A stretch of DNA of 36,585 nucleotides, taken from Paenibacillus woosongensis (lineage in GTDB: Bacteria > Bacillota > Bacilli > Paenibacillales > Paenibacillaceae). The stretch is from positions 1 to 36,585 of the forward strand of contig NZ_WNZW01000022.1 of assembly GCF_009725165.1 (NCBI RefSeq), read 5' to 3'. A model generated the notes under the pieces. It had not been told where the DNA came from. It ran no database searches and saw only the letters and a program-made list of their open reading frames with translations. The translations under genes were made by a program, and so were the position numbers. The first letter of the stretch is position 1; every line of letters begins with the position of its first letter. Below, piece by piece: positions 1 to 7,742 of the stretch.

Positions 1-201
1 CATGCGGCGAAATGATTTATCCGGTATTAGCTACCGTTTCCGGCAGTTATCCCAGTCTTACAGGCAGGTTGCCTACGTATTACTCACCCGTCCGCCGCTA
101 AGTTATTTCGGAAGCAAGCTTCCAAAATAACTCCGCTCGACTTGCATGTATTAGGCACGCCGCCAGCGTTCGTCCTGAGCCAGGATCAAACTCTCCATTA
201 A
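1..201 (-). rRNA. 16S ribosomal RNA, 5' end (partial)
   Basis: The complement of this stretch is the first ~200 nt of a bacterial 16S rRNA. The universal 8F/27F primer site lies at 175-194 (minus strand AGAGTTTGATCCTGGCTCAG), which puts nucleotide 1 near 201. The V1 loop and the conserved GGACGGGTGAGTAATACGTA segment follow, and the gene runs off the left edge. The V1/V2 sequence is typical of Paenibacillaceae. It lies downstream of lysS on the same strand, as in Bacillus. The exact 5' end is set by homology, not by a visible boundary. Confidence 0.97.
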
Positions 202-214
202 AGGCGAAAGGAAG

Positions 215-325
215 TTTTACCGAAGGTAAAATCTCTTTCAGCTAAGGTGTTTGACTTGCTCATTTCAAAACTGACGAGATCAGATTTGCATCTGACTCTA
301 TTATTTAGATTTCACTTCCGTGAAA
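215..325 (-). other. rRNA leader hairpins
   Basis: Three small perfect hairpins lie between boxA and the 16S start: 215-231 (7-bp stem, 3-nt loop), 280-295 (6-bp stem, 4-nt loop) and 310-325 (6-bp stem, 4-nt loop). None has a run of T after it, so they are unlikely to terminate. Their place in the 16S leader suggests roles in folding or in processing of the pre-rRNA. That role is inferred. Confidence 0.5.
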
Positions 326-343
326 CCCGCTCACTCGTTGTTC

Positions 344-358
344 AGTTTTCAAAGATCA
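344..358 (-). promoter_or_regulatory. rrn boxA-like antitermination site
   Basis: The minus strand reads TGATCTTTGAAAACT, one base away from the boxA element found in Bacillus rRNA leaders (TGTTCTTTGAAAACT). It lies between the promoters and the 16S gene, as expected for the NusB/NusE antitermination complex that protects the long rRNA transcript from Rho. Confidence 0.75.
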
Positions 359-401
359 ACCTTGTTTTGTGTGTCGCCGTTGTTTCAGTGGCAACTTTCT
401 T

Positions 402-430
402 ATCATACAACATCCGGCGATCAATTGCAA
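402..430 (-). promoter_or_regulatory. rrn promoter P2 (sigma-A)
   Basis: On the minus strand: TTGCAA (425-430), a 17-bp spacer, TATGAT (402-407). An A-rich stretch just upstream (431-442) could act as an UP element. It is the promoter proximal to the 16S gene. Confidence 0.75.
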
Positions 431-491
431 GCTTTATTTTTTTGTTGCTGTTTAAGCTCTCATAAAGCTTGTTATCAACGACCGGATATTT

Positions 492-520
492 AATATACCA
501 TCTTTTCTACATAGGCGCAA
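492..520 (-). promoter_or_regulatory. rrn promoter P1 (sigma-A)
   Basis: On the minus strand: TTGCGC (515-520), a 17-bp spacer, TATATT (492-497). It lies about 90 bp upstream of P2, which would give the tandem promoter layout common in Firmicute rrn operons. The -35 is a weak match. Confidence 0.55.
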
Positions 521-613
521 GCCCTAATACCTATTTTTATATCCCCAATTTTCCCCATACTCCACTTCGCCTTGTTGCATCATTAATGACCCGGACCGCA
601 TTTCTCCACCATG

Positions 614-649
614 GCAAAACGAGCCCGGCTGTTCTAAGCCAGGCTCGTT
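614..649 (-). terminator. lysS intrinsic terminator
   Basis: Inverted repeat AACGAGCC (642-649 complement) / GGCTCGTT (618-625 complement) with inner GGCT/AGCC pairing, followed on the minus strand by a short T run. It starts 11 bp after the lysS stop codon and separates lysS from the rrn promoters. Confidence 0.8.
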
Positions 650-659
650 CCTATTTATA

Positions 660-2168
660 TCATTCTGAACGCATATGCGGGAACAACAACACATCGCGGA
701 TCGACGCAGAATTCGTCAGCAGCATCACCAGACGGTCAATGCCAATTCCAAGTCCGCCAGTTGGCGGCATGCCATATTCAAGCGCATGGATGAAATCATT
801 GTCCATCTCATGAGCCTCATCATTGCCATGCTCGCGCTCAATCAGCTGAGCTTCGAAACGTTGACGCTGGTCAATCGGATCATTCAGCTCGGTAAATGCG
901 TTGGCATGCTCGCGAGCTACGATAAACAACTCGAAACGATCCGTGAACCGCGGATCTTCCTCATTTTTCTTCGCCAGCGGAGAAATTTCCACCGGATGTC
1001 CGTATACGAAAGTTGGCTGAATCAGTGTCTCTTCTACGAATTCTTCAAAGAAAGCATTCAATATATGCCCAAACGTCATATGAGGCTCAACTGGAACTTT
1101 GTGTTCTTTCGCTAGGCGGTGTGCTTCCTCATTGCTCATTTGGACGCCGAAGTCTACGCCGGTAACTTCCTTAACAGCATCAACCATTGATACCCGGCGC
1201 CATTGCGGCGTAAGGTCTACTTCATGTCCTTGGTAATGCACAACCTTCGTACCCAGCACTTCTTCGGCGATATGAGCGATCATATTCTCCGTCAGCGCCA
1301 TGATATCCTTGTAATCCGCGTAAGCTTCATACAATTCAATCATCGTAAATTCCGGGTTGTGGCGTGTAGACACACCTTCATTCCGGTATACACGGCCAAT
1401 TTCGTACACTTTCTCCAGCCCGCCGACAATAAGACGCTTCAAATGAAGCTCGATCGCGATTCGCATATAAAGCTCCATATCCAGCGCATTATGATGCGTA
1501 ATAAACGGACGAGCCGCAGCGCCGCCGGCGATGCTATGCAGTGTCGGGGTCTCTACTTCCAGGTATCCCAATGAATCCAGATAGCGGCGCATCGATTGAA
1601 TAATGCGGGAACGTTTAATGAATGTTTGCTGTACCTCAGGGTTCACAATCAGGTCCACATAACGCTGACGATAGCGAAGCTCAACATCCTTCAGGCCATG
1701 ATATTTATCCGGCAGCGGATAGAGCGATTTGGACAGCACTTCAAGATCCGTCACTTTAATGGTTGTCTCGCCGGTCTTCGTCTTAAATACCTCACCGCGC
1801 ACCCCTACGATGTCGCCTAGGTCAAGAATGCTGAAGGCAGCATACTTCACTTCTGGGACACTATCCTGACGGACGTAAATTTGAATTTTACCGCTCAAAT
1901 CTTGAATATGAGCGAAGCTTGCTTTCCCCATTCCCCGTTTGGCCATGATCCGTCCGGCAACTGACACCTCTACCTTTTTCTCCTCAAGCTCTTCCTTCGT
2001 CATGCTGTCGTAGTCCTGCAGAATTGCTCCTGCCATATGAGTACGCACGTATTTTTTACCAAAAGGGTCGATCCCCAGGTTCCACAGCTCGTCCAATTTA
2101 TCGCGTCTGATTTGCAATAGCTCGCTGATTTCGACTTCCTGCTCCTGAGTGTTGTGTTCCTCGCTCAT
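660..2168 (-). CDS. lysS: Lysyl-tRNA synthetase, class II
   Basis: Charges tRNA-Lys with lysine using ATP in the cytoplasm. The 502-residue protein has the usual LysS length. An N-terminal OB-fold for anticodon binding (about residues 67-145) precedes the class II catalytic core. Motif 2 is visible around residues 258-280 (GRVYRNEG...NPEFTMIELY). Motif 3 lies in the last 31 residues (GLGIGIDRLVMLL), with the ATP-binding Arg in GIDR. ATG start with AAGGAG about 12 nt upstream. It has its own candidate -10 upstream and a terminator downstream, so it is probably monocistronic. The position between greA/dusB and rrn matches the conserved Firmicute order. There is no T-box: the leader is only about 20 nt. 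Confidence 0.98.
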   Translation of the reverse strand: MSEEHNTQEQEVEISELLQIRRDKLDELWNLGIDPFGKKYVRTHMAGAILQDYDSMTKEELEEKKVEVSVAGRIMAKRGMGKASFAHIQDLSGKIQIYVRQDSVPEVKYAAFSILDLGDIVGVRGEVFKTKTGETTIKVTDLEVLSKSLYPLPDKYHGLKDVELRYRQRYVDLIVNPEVQQTFIKRSRIIQSMRRYLDSLGYLEVETPTLHSIAGGAAARPFITHHNALDMELYMRIAIELHLKRLIVGGLEKVYEIGRVYRNEGVSTRHNPEFTMIELYEAYADYKDIMALTENMIAHIAEEVLGTKVVHYQGHEVDLTPQWRRVSMVDAVKEVTGVDFGVQMSNEEAHRLAKEHKVPVEPHMTFGHILNAFFEEFVEETLIQPTFVYGHPVEISPLAKKNEEDPRFTDRFELFIVAREHANAFTELNDPIDQRQRFEAQLIEREHGNDEAHEMDNDFIHALEYGMPPTGGLGIGIDRLVMLLTNSASIRDVLLFPHMRSE

Positions 2169-2196
2169 GTTGATACTCCACTCCTTCTACAACTTA

Positions 2197-2202
2197 ATTA
2201 TA
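2197..2202 (-). promoter_or_regulatory. lysS promoter, -10 element
   Basis: A perfect TATAAT on the minus strand lies 28 bp upstream of the lysS ATG and downstream of the greA terminator. No good -35 sits at 16-18 bp; the best is TGCAAG at 19 bp, so the call rests on the -10 and on the context. Confidence 0.5.
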
Positions 2203-2263
2203 CAGCTTATATTAGTTGAATCTTGCATAAATGCTCACTACTGGAAAGTATTCAACAACAGTG

Positions 2264-2286
2264 AAAAAAGCCTCCCCTGGGGAAGC
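2264..2286 (-). terminator. greA intrinsic terminator
   Basis: On the minus strand GCTTCCC, a 3-nt loop, GGGAGGC, then six T. The 7-bp stem contains one G-T pair. It begins 22 bp past the greA stop codon. Confidence 0.88.
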
Positions 2287-2308
2287 TCTTCCAACTCAAA
2301 ATACCGCC

Positions 2309-2785
2309 CTATTTCTTAATATCTACGATTTTATATTGAATCACGCCCGCAGGGACCGTTACATCGACGATAGCGCCCTTTTGCTTGCCGAGGATCGCCT
2401 TGCCCACTGGGCTTTCGTTTGAAATTTTATTTTGCAGCGGATCGGATTCAGCCGTACCGACGATGGCGTATTCCATCGTATCGCCGAACTCCAAATCCTC
2501 TACGGTTACCGTCGAACCAATGCTCACCGTGTCCGTATCGATTTCGTCGTTGTTAATGATACGGGCGTTGCGCAGCATTTTCTCAAGCGTAATAATGCGG
2601 CCTTCAATAAAAGCCTGCTCATTCTTGGCATCCTCGTATTCCGAGTTTTCACTAATATCGCCATAACCAATGGCAACTTTAATACGCTCCGCAACCTCAC
2701 GGCGTTTTACGGATTTCAAATTTTCAAGCTCTTCTTCCAACTTCTTCAAACCATCTTGTGTAAGAATAACTTCTTTATCGCTCAT
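2309..2785 (-). CDS. greA: Transcription elongation factor GreA
   Basis: Binds the secondary channel of RNA polymerase and stimulates cleavage of backtracked transcripts. From the ATG at 2785 the protein is 158 residues, the standard GreA length. It begins MSDKEVILTQDGLKKLEEEL and carries the N-terminal coiled coil with the acidic tip GDISENSEYEDAK (Asp and Glu that position Mg2+). The FKBP-like C-terminal domain follows (SPVGKAILGK). An AGGAG lies 11 nt upstream. The reading frame stays open for 55 more codons upstream, to an ATG at 2950; I prefer 2785 because of family length and the Shine-Dalgarno. The gene has its own strong promoter and terminator and sits between dusB and lysS. Confidence 0.96.
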   Translation of the reverse strand: MSDKEVILTQDGLKKLEEELENLKSVKRREVAERIKVAIGYGDISENSEYEDAKNEQAFIEGRIITLEKMLRNARIINNDEIDTDTVSIGSTVTVEDLEFGDTMEYAIVGTAESDPLQNKISNESPVGKAILGKQKGAIVDVTVPAGVIQYKIVDIKK

Positions 2786-2994
2786 CTCAACCGATTCTCC
2801 TGTCATGGAAATAATTTTCGCACTATGCGCGCGGTCATGGGCTCCTTCAATATGAATACCTTCCGCCACGGATGGATCTAACCCATTCTCTAACAAGCCC
2901 TCAAGGGTCCGAGTTGCCGCATGCCACGGCCGTGAAAATTCACGCATCATTTGAGAATATCATATGCAAACTCATGGAGCTCAGACCACCCCAT
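2786..2994 (-). other. greA leader with short upstream reading frames
   Basis: About 240 nt separate the predicted greA transcription start (~3028) from the greA ATG. The leader holds a 15-codon frame at 2994-2947 (MGWSELHEFAYDILK), preceded by AGGAG 14 nt away. Its stop overlaps, ATGA-style, an ATG at 2950 that opens the frame running unbroken into greA. A third short frame (11 codons) follows GAAGGAG near 2837. These could be a leader peptide, a longer GreA isoform, a frameshifted remnant gene or a structured RNA. The sequence alone does not decide. Confidence 0.35.
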
Positions 2995-3034
2995 GTCGTG
3001 GAAGTTATCTCCTGAGGCGAATTTATACTGAGAA

Positions 3035-3063
3035 ATTATAGGTGAAGCCTCTCGAAATGTCAA
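3035..3063 (-). promoter_or_regulatory. greA promoter (consensus sigma-A)
   Basis: On the minus strand TTGACA (3058-3063), exactly 17 bp, TATAAT (3035-3040). Both hexamers match the sigma-A consensus perfectly, so strong constitutive transcription is expected. Confidence 0.92.
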
Positions 3064-3144
3064 TGACAGTACAATTTTCAAATGTAAACGTTTCATGAAG
3101 GATGTTTACGTTGCTAATCACCCTTTTATTATCATTTTCGTAAA

Positions 3145-4146
3145 TTAAGCGGATTCCGCTTCCTTAGCGTTCTCGATGGACAGATTAGCGACAAAATTCT
3201 CGAGAATTCGTACCATCTCGTCCCGCTTGGTCTCTTCCATGATAACATCCTTAATTCGTGCAGCGCCTTGCATACCTTTCAAGTACCATGCCATATGCTT
3301 GCGCATCTCGCGTACCGCCACGCTCTCTCCCTTGAGAGCGGCTAAACGATCCATATGAAGGATTGCAATGCGGATTTTTTCTTCCGGATCCGGTTCAGGC
3401 AGCAATTCCCCGGTGTTCAGATATTCCACCGTCCGGTACAGCATCCACGGGTTGCCTAACGCACCCCGGCCGATCATGACGCCATCGCATCCGGTTTGCT
3501 CCAGCATGCGCTTCGCATCCTCTGGTGTCGCAACATCACCGTTCCCGATGACTGGAATAGACACGGCTTCCTTAACTTGCTTAATGTAGCTCCAGTCGGC
3601 TTTGCCGGTATACAGCTGCTCCCGGGTACGGCCGTGTACACTGACCGCCTTGCCACCAGCCTGTTCTACCGCTTTAGCATTATCCACTACATAGATATGC
3701 TCGGCGTCCCAACCGATCCGCATTTTGACCGTTACCGGCTTGCTGACAGCATCCACCACGGCGGACACCATTTCATAAATTTTATTCGGATCAAGCAGCC
3801 AGCGTGCCCCGGCATCGCATTTCGTAACTTTAGGTACAGGACAGCCCATGTTAATATCGATGATATCGGCATTCGTCTCCTGATCGACAACCTTGGCCGC
3901 TTCTACCAGGGAACCCCGATCCCCGCCAAAAATCTGTAGACTAAGCGGCTTCTCCCGCTCATCTACGAACAGCATTTCCTTCGTGCGCTTGTTGCCATGG
4001 ATGATCGCTTTGTCGCTAACCATCTCCGCACAGACGAGGCCTGTGCCGAACTCCTTGGCAATCAGCCGGAAGGCAGGATTGCAGACGCCCGCCATCGGTG
4101 CCAGCACGACCTGGTTCTTCATTTCAATATCGCCAATTTTCAGCAT
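3145..4146 (-). CDS. dusB: tRNA-dihydrouridine synthase DusB
   Basis: FMN-dependent enzyme that reduces uridine to dihydrouridine in the tRNA D-loop region, using NADPH. The 333-residue protein has the TIM-barrel start MKNQVVLAPMAGVCNPAFR, the catalytic cysteine at about residue 102 in DINMGCPVPK, and the phosphate-binding GNGDV and MIGRGALGNPW segments. This matches the YacF/DusB group. ATG start with GGGAGG 7 nt upstream. It is the last gene of the pab/fol operon (69 bp after the XRE gene); the next gene, greA, has its own promoter. A weak inverted repeat (GTAAAC/GTTTAC, near 3085-3112) lies just downstream but has no T run. Confidence 0.95.
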   Translation of the reverse strand: MLKIGDIEMKNQVVLAPMAGVCNPAFRLIAKEFGTGLVCAEMVSDKAIIHGNKRTKEMLFVDEREKPLSLQIFGGDRGSLVEAAKVVDQETNADIIDINMGCPVPKVTKCDAGARWLLDPNKIYEMVSAVVDAVSKPVTVKMRIGWDAEHIYVVDNAKAVEQAGGKAVSVHGRTREQLYTGKADWSYIKQVKEAVSIPVIGNGDVATPEDAKRMLEQTGCDGVMIGRGALGNPWMLYRTVEYLNTGELLPEPDPEEKIRIAILHMDRLAALKGESVAVREMRKHMAWYLKGMQGAARIKDVIMEETKRDEMVRILENFVANLSIENAKEAESA

Positions 4147-4215
4147 AACATCCCTCCCTAATCATATTGTTGTCGAACTTGCTCGCAACTTGTAGCATTA
4201 TCCCTGCCAGTCAAT

Positions 4216-4422
4216 TTATTCTGAGGATTTCAATTCAGACATCGAAATGCCTAAAGCATCCACAATTTTAATTAAAATTTGATCTTCTGCGCGTCGGTTC
4301 CCACGCTCGATCGCTCCGAGGACGGCTAGCGATACGCCGGATCGCTCCGCAAGCTGCTGCTGTGTGAACCCCTTTAGTTTTCGGTAAGCCCGGATTCGCT
4401 GCGCCAGTTGCAAATTTTCCAA
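4216..4422 (-). CDS. yazB: Small XRE-family DNA-binding protein (YazB-like)
   Basis: A 68-residue protein made almost entirely of one helix-turn-helix XRE/Cro domain (RIRAYRKLKGFTQQQLAERSGVSLAVLGAIERGNRR). The only start that gives the family length is TTG at 4420-4422, preceded by AAGGAAGG at a 9-nt spacing inside folK. The gene therefore overlaps the folK 3' end by 49 bp in another frame. The frame stays open upstream, but that part reads as folK antiframe and has no ribosome site. The position between folK and dusB is the same as yazB in Bacillus subtilis. Its targets are unknown; regulation of its own folate operon is a reasonable guess only. Confidence 0.85.
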   Translation of the reverse strand: MENLQLAQRIRAYRKLKGFTQQQLAERSGVSLAVLGAIERGNRRAEDQILIKIVDALGISMSELKSSE

Positions 4423-4922
4423 AAACGTACGCCTTCCTTTCCATCCATGCTGGTCAAAGCTTCTTGGGTGCGCCGGTATAAGCCGGAAGACTCCTCCTCG
4501 GCAACGATGTCCGCCAAAGGGACAAGTACAAAGGCACGCTCCATCATCCGCGGATGTGGCAGCGTCAGCAATGGGGTGTCTATCTCTTGCCCCTCTACCC
4601 ATAGTAAATCCAAATCAACGGTTCGCGGACCATAGCGAATTTTGCGCTCACGCCCCAGCTCAAGCTCAATTTGCTGCATAGCAACCAGCAGCTCCTCAGG
4701 ACCCAGCGCCGTCCGTAGCGCTGCAGTCATATTCAGAAAACAAGGCTGATCAAGATATCCTACGGGATCGGTCTCGTATAGACGGGAGCAACGGAGCACC
4801 TCTATCTTCGAGTGGGCATCCAGCCGAGCCAGCGCCTCCATCAAGGTCGCTTCCCGGTCGCCGAGATTGGCCCCTAAAGCAATATAAGCCTCTGTGGTTC
4901 CAGAGGTCGGATGTGTATTCAT
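4374..4922 (-). CDS. folK: 6-hydroxymethyl-7,8-dihydropterin pyrophosphokinase
   Basis: Transfers pyrophosphate from ATP to 6-hydroxymethyl-dihydropterin, making the substrate of FolP in folate synthesis. The HPPK core is clear: AYIALGANLGDRE near the N-terminus, ETDPVGYLDQPCFLN, and the signature RYGPRTVDLDLLW with the metal-binding Asp pair. Start: ATG at 4922 gives 182 residues. A GTG at 4934 overlapping the folB stop (GTGA) would add four residues and is also possible. No strong Shine-Dalgarno decides between them. The 3' end is overlapped by the XRE gene. Confidence 0.95.
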   Translation of the reverse strand: MNTHPTSGTTEAYIALGANLGDREATLMEALARLDAHSKIEVLRCSRLYETDPVGYLDQPCFLNMTAALRTALGPEELLVAMQQIELELGRERKIRYGPRTVDLDLLWVEGQEIDTPLLTLPHPRMMERAFVLVPLADIVAEEESSGLYRRTQEALTSMDGKEGVRFWKICNWRSESGLTEN

Positions 4923-4930
4923 CGCACGTC

Positions 4931-5293
4931 TCACTTTCTAGAGCGGTACAACTGCACCGTCACACCTTCAAAATGAATATCAAATGGCGGATGCGGCTTC
5001 GTGACATGAACCGTTAATGCATCTACCATAGTATAAGTGTCCAAAACCGAGGATGCAATATGTTCCGCGAGGGCTTCGATCAATTTGAAACTTTTACCTT
5101 CGACAATGCCCCGCAGCAGCTCATGAATTTCGGCATAGTTCACCGTCTTGCTCAAATCATCGGTCTGTCCGGCTTCCCGTAAATCAAGCTCTAATTCCAA
5201 ATCGACATAGAAGCGTTGACCAAGCTTGCGCTCTTCCTCAAAAACACCATGGTATCCGTAATATTCCATGCGCCGAAGCACCATTTTATCCAT
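4931..5293 (-). CDS. folB: Dihydroneopterin aldolase
   Basis: Converts 7,8-dihydroneopterin to 6-hydroxymethyl-dihydropterin and glycolaldehyde, the step before FolK. The protein is 120 residues, the family norm. It contains MVLRRMEYYGYHGVFEEERKLGQRF (substrate-binding Tyr and Glu), the FKLIEALAEHIA helix with its conserved Glu, and VTKPHPPFDIHFEGVTV with the conserved Lys-Pro. ATG start with AAAGG about 11 nt upstream. It follows folP after a 128-bp gap that holds a terminator-like hairpin, and its stop touches folK. Confidence 0.95.
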   Translation of the reverse strand: MDKMVLRRMEYYGYHGVFEEERKLGQRFYVDLELELDLREAGQTDDLSKTVNYAEIHELLRGIVEGKSFKLIEALAEHIASSVLDTYTMVDALTVHVTKPHPPFDIHFEGVTVQLYRSRK

Positions 5294-5316
5294 CCATTAC
5301 CCAACCTTTCCATCAT

Positions 5317-5362
5317 AAAAAATAAACCAGGAGCAGCCGGCACGACAGCCGGCAAACCTAGC
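5317..5362 (-). terminator. Terminator-like hairpin between folP and folB
   Basis: On the minus strand GCCGGC, a 6-nt loop, GCCGGC, with outer CTAGG/CCTGG pairing across a small internal loop, then TTTATTTTTT. It lies inside the fol operon, 24 bp upstream of the folB ATG. It could lower expression of folB, folK, yazB and dusB relative to the pab genes. No promoter for a separate unit is evident after it. Confidence 0.45.
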
Positions 5363-5421
5363 AAGCTCAATTTCACGCGCCAGAGCAAGCTGAGGCTATT
5401 CACAAAGCTACGTGCAAACAA

Positions 5422-6258
5422 TTAAGCATAAACAATAGCATCGCACATTTTGGCCAATTGTTTGATTTCCTTCACGTCGTGAACCCGCACGATCTGGCAG
5501 CCTTGAGCAATGCCAAGAGCTACCGTCGCAGCGGTACCCATGACCAGCTCGTCCACCGGCAAGTCCAGCGTAGTTCGAATAAATCTTTTACGGGACGTGC
5601 CGAGCAACAGAGGATAACCCAGCTTCATCAGCCGGTCCAGCTCCTTCATCACCCGCAAATTCTCCCCATAGTCCTTCGCAAACCCGATCCCCGGATCAAG
5701 AATAATCTGCTCATCCCTTACTCCAGCCCGCCGGGCGATCTCTATACTGTCCAGCAGGTCCGCTTCTACGTCCTGTATTAAATCAAGGTAATCCCGATCA
5801 TGCCGGTTATGCATCAAAATAACGGGAGACTGGAATTCCGCCGCCACCTCGGCCATAAGCGGGTCCGCTTTGCAGCCCCATATATCATTGATAATGTGAG
5901 CGCCCGCGGCAAGGGACTGTCTCGCCACCTCCACTTTGTATGTGTCTACCGAAATAGGAATATGGGGAGCTTCGCGATGGATCGCTTCTACGATAGGGAC
6001 CACCCGCTCCAGCTCCTCGTCCAGCGATACAGGCTCATGGCCTGGCCTGGTCGATTCCCCCCCGATATCGATGATATCGGCCCCGTCACGGACCATTTCC
6101 AAAGCATGGGCAACCGCCCTTTCCGCCTCGTTATACCGTCCACCATCGGAGAAAGAATCCGGAGTTACATTTAAAATACCCATAATCAAAGTCCGTTCAC
6201 CAAGCTTCAGCTCGGTTTCGCCGCATTGATAAGTCCGCCGATACAGCGTAGGCTGCAT
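5422..6258 (-). CDS. folP: Dihydropteroate synthase
   Basis: Condenses p-aminobenzoate with dihydropterin pyrophosphate to form dihydropteroate; the target of sulfonamides. The 278-residue TIM barrel has the two DHPS signatures: MGILNVTPDSFSDGGRYN with the metal-binding Asn, and DIIDIGGESTRPGHEPV. Near the C-terminus are LLGTSRKRFI (Ser/Arg/Lys of the pterin and pABA sites) and the final RVHDV. ATG start with AGGGGG 8 nt upstream, 15 bp after pabC. It sits with the genes that make both of its substrates. Confidence 0.97.
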   Translation of the reverse strand: MQPTLYRRTYQCGETELKLGERTLIMGILNVTPDSFSDGGRYNEAERAVAHALEMVRDGADIIDIGGESTRPGHEPVSLDEELERVVPIVEAIHREAPHIPISVDTYKVEVARQSLAAGAHIINDIWGCKADPLMAEVAAEFQSPVILMHNRHDRDYLDLIQDVEADLLDSIEIARRAGVRDEQIILDPGIGFAKDYGENLRVMKELDRLMKLGYPLLLGTSRKRFIRTTLDLPVDELVMGTAATVALGIAQGCQIVRVHDVKEIKQLAKMCDAIVYA

Positions 6259-6273
6259 GTTGTTGTCCCCCTT

Positions 6274-7164
6274 CTATTTATAGCCGCAATAACCTCTATA
6301 ACTATCTAAAAGCATTTCCGTAACCGGACCGATCATTCCATCCCCGACCGAATATCTCGAACCCTCCGGCTCAACCAATGCCGTCACCGGCACCAGCTCT
6401 TGGATCGAATTGGTCAAAAACACTTCTTCCGCGGCGACCAGATCATCCCAGATATAGCGCCCTTCTATATACGACAGCCCTAGCCGATCCGCAAGTTCTA
6501 GTACGAAGGAGCGGGTAATTCCCGGCAGAATGCCGGTCCCAATCTCCGGCGTATATAATGTCCCCTCGCGCACAAAAAATAAATTGCTGACGATCCCTTC
6601 CGCCAAATGTCCTTGGGCCGTCAAAAGCAATCCCTCGGGTACGCCCCCTGGATGGACACCTCTGATAAGTCCCTCCAGCTCCCGCTTGGCTAGAATATTA
6701 TTCATATAGTGAAGCGACTTGAGCCTGATCTTCCCCTCAGGGGTATTGCGAGGCGTAGATAAACGCCATAATTCCTTGCCATGGGCATACAACCCCGGAT
6801 CAAAGGACGGCAATGGCTTCACATAGATAATAACGCATGGCTCCGTATAATCTTCCGGCGGCAAGCCAAGCGGCCCGGCGCCAGCCGATACGGTCAGCCG
6901 GATATATCCATCCAGCAGCTCATTCGCCTTCAGCAATGAGGCGATTTCATATCGCAGCAGTTCCTCCCGGGCCTCGTAACGTATGCCTAACTCCCGGCAA
7001 CCGCCCCGAAGCCGCTCCAAGTGCCGCTCCAGAAGAAATGGCTGCCCCCCATACGTCCGAAATGTCTCGAACAGCCCCATACCGTACATGAAGCCGTGAT
7101 CCATTACGGATATCACGGCTTCAGCGGATGGGGTAGGAACTCCGTTCACCCCGATATAATTCAT
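6274..7164 (-). CDS. pabC: 4-amino-4-deoxychorismate lyase (PLP fold type IV)
   Basis: Releases pyruvate from aminodeoxychorismate to give p-aminobenzoate. The 296-residue protein belongs to the branched-chain aminotransferase / ADC lyase fold: VMDHGFMYGMGLFETFRTYGG at the N-terminus, the PLP lysine region IRLKSLHYMNNILAKRE, GHLAEGIVSNLFFV, and GILPGITRSFVLELA. A plain D-amino acid or branched-chain aminotransferase would look similar. The ATGA overlap with pabA and the operon context settle it as PabC. Confidence 0.92.
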   Translation of the reverse strand: MNYIGVNGVPTPSAEAVISVMDHGFMYGMGLFETFRTYGGQPFLLERHLERLRGGCRELGIRYEAREELLRYEIASLLKANELLDGYIRLTVSAGAGPLGLPPEDYTEPCVIIYVKPLPSFDPGLYAHGKELWRLSTPRNTPEGKIRLKSLHYMNNILAKRELEGLIRGVHPGGVPEGLLLTAQGHLAEGIVSNLFFVREGTLYTPEIGTGILPGITRSFVLELADRLGLSYIEGRYIWDDLVAAEEVFLTNSIQELVPVTALVEPEGSRYSVGDGMIGPVTEMLLDSYRGYCGYK

Positions 7165-7742
7165 ACTCCTGCCCCGACCTTGCGGCTAAGGAAGTTGCGG
7201 AGAATTTGATGGCCATGATCGGTAATAATCGACTCCGGATGGAATTGAACCCCTTCCACGGCATAAGTTTTATGGCGCAGGCCCATAATTTCGCCTTCCT
7301 CGGTCTCGGCGGTAATCTCAAGGCAGTCGGGCAGGCTGGAGCGTTCCACGATCAGCGAATGATAACGGGTTGCCGTAAACGGCGAAGGAAGCCCCGTAAA
7401 TACGGACTCGCCCTTATGGTGAATCGGCGAGGTCTTGCCATGCATTAGCCGCTCCGCCCGGACGACCTTGCCCCCGAAGGCTTGACCGATAGACTGATGA
7501 CCCAGGCAGACGCCAAAGATCGGGATTGTGCCCTTAAACCGGTCTATGACATCAAGAGTAATTCCTGCCTCATTCGGCGTGCACGGACCCGGAGACAGTA
7601 GAATGTGATCCGGCCGCAGTTCCTCTATGCCTTGCAAATCAATTTCGTCATTTCGGCGTACAACAACTTCTTCCCCAAGCTCGCCTAAATACTGTACGAG
7701 ATTGTACGTAAAAGAATCGTAATTATCGATAACCAGTATCAT
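7161..7742 (-). CDS. pabA: Aminodeoxychorismate/anthranilate synthase glutaminase subunit
   Basis: Class I glutamine amidotransferase that feeds ammonia from glutamine to PabB, and possibly also to anthranilate synthase (the amphibolic TrpG role known in Bacillus). 193 residues. It has NYDSFTYNLVQYLGELG, the oxyanion segment SPGPCTPNEAG, the nucleophile Cys79 in GVCLGHQSIGQ, and the His-Glu pair in VQFHPESI. The start overlaps the pabB stop by 4 nt (ATGA), and its stop overlaps pabC the same way, so the three are translationally coupled. I saw no series of GAG/TAG triplets ahead of the start that would suggest TRAP binding. Confidence 0.95.
   Translation of the reverse strand: MILVIDNYDSFTYNLVQYLGELGEEVVVRRNDEIDLQGIEELRPDHILLSPGPCTPNEAGITLDVIDRFKGTIPIFGVCLGHQSIGQAFGGKVVRAERLMHGKTSPIHHKGESVFTGLPSPFTATRYHSLIVERSSLPDCLEITAETEEGEIMGLRHKTYAVEGVQFHPESIITDHGHQILRNFLSRKVGAGV

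Noticed and set aside
5191..5421. 76-codon minus-strand frame between folP and folB
   Set aside because: It overlaps folB in another frame, includes the terminator-like hairpin and shows no family features.
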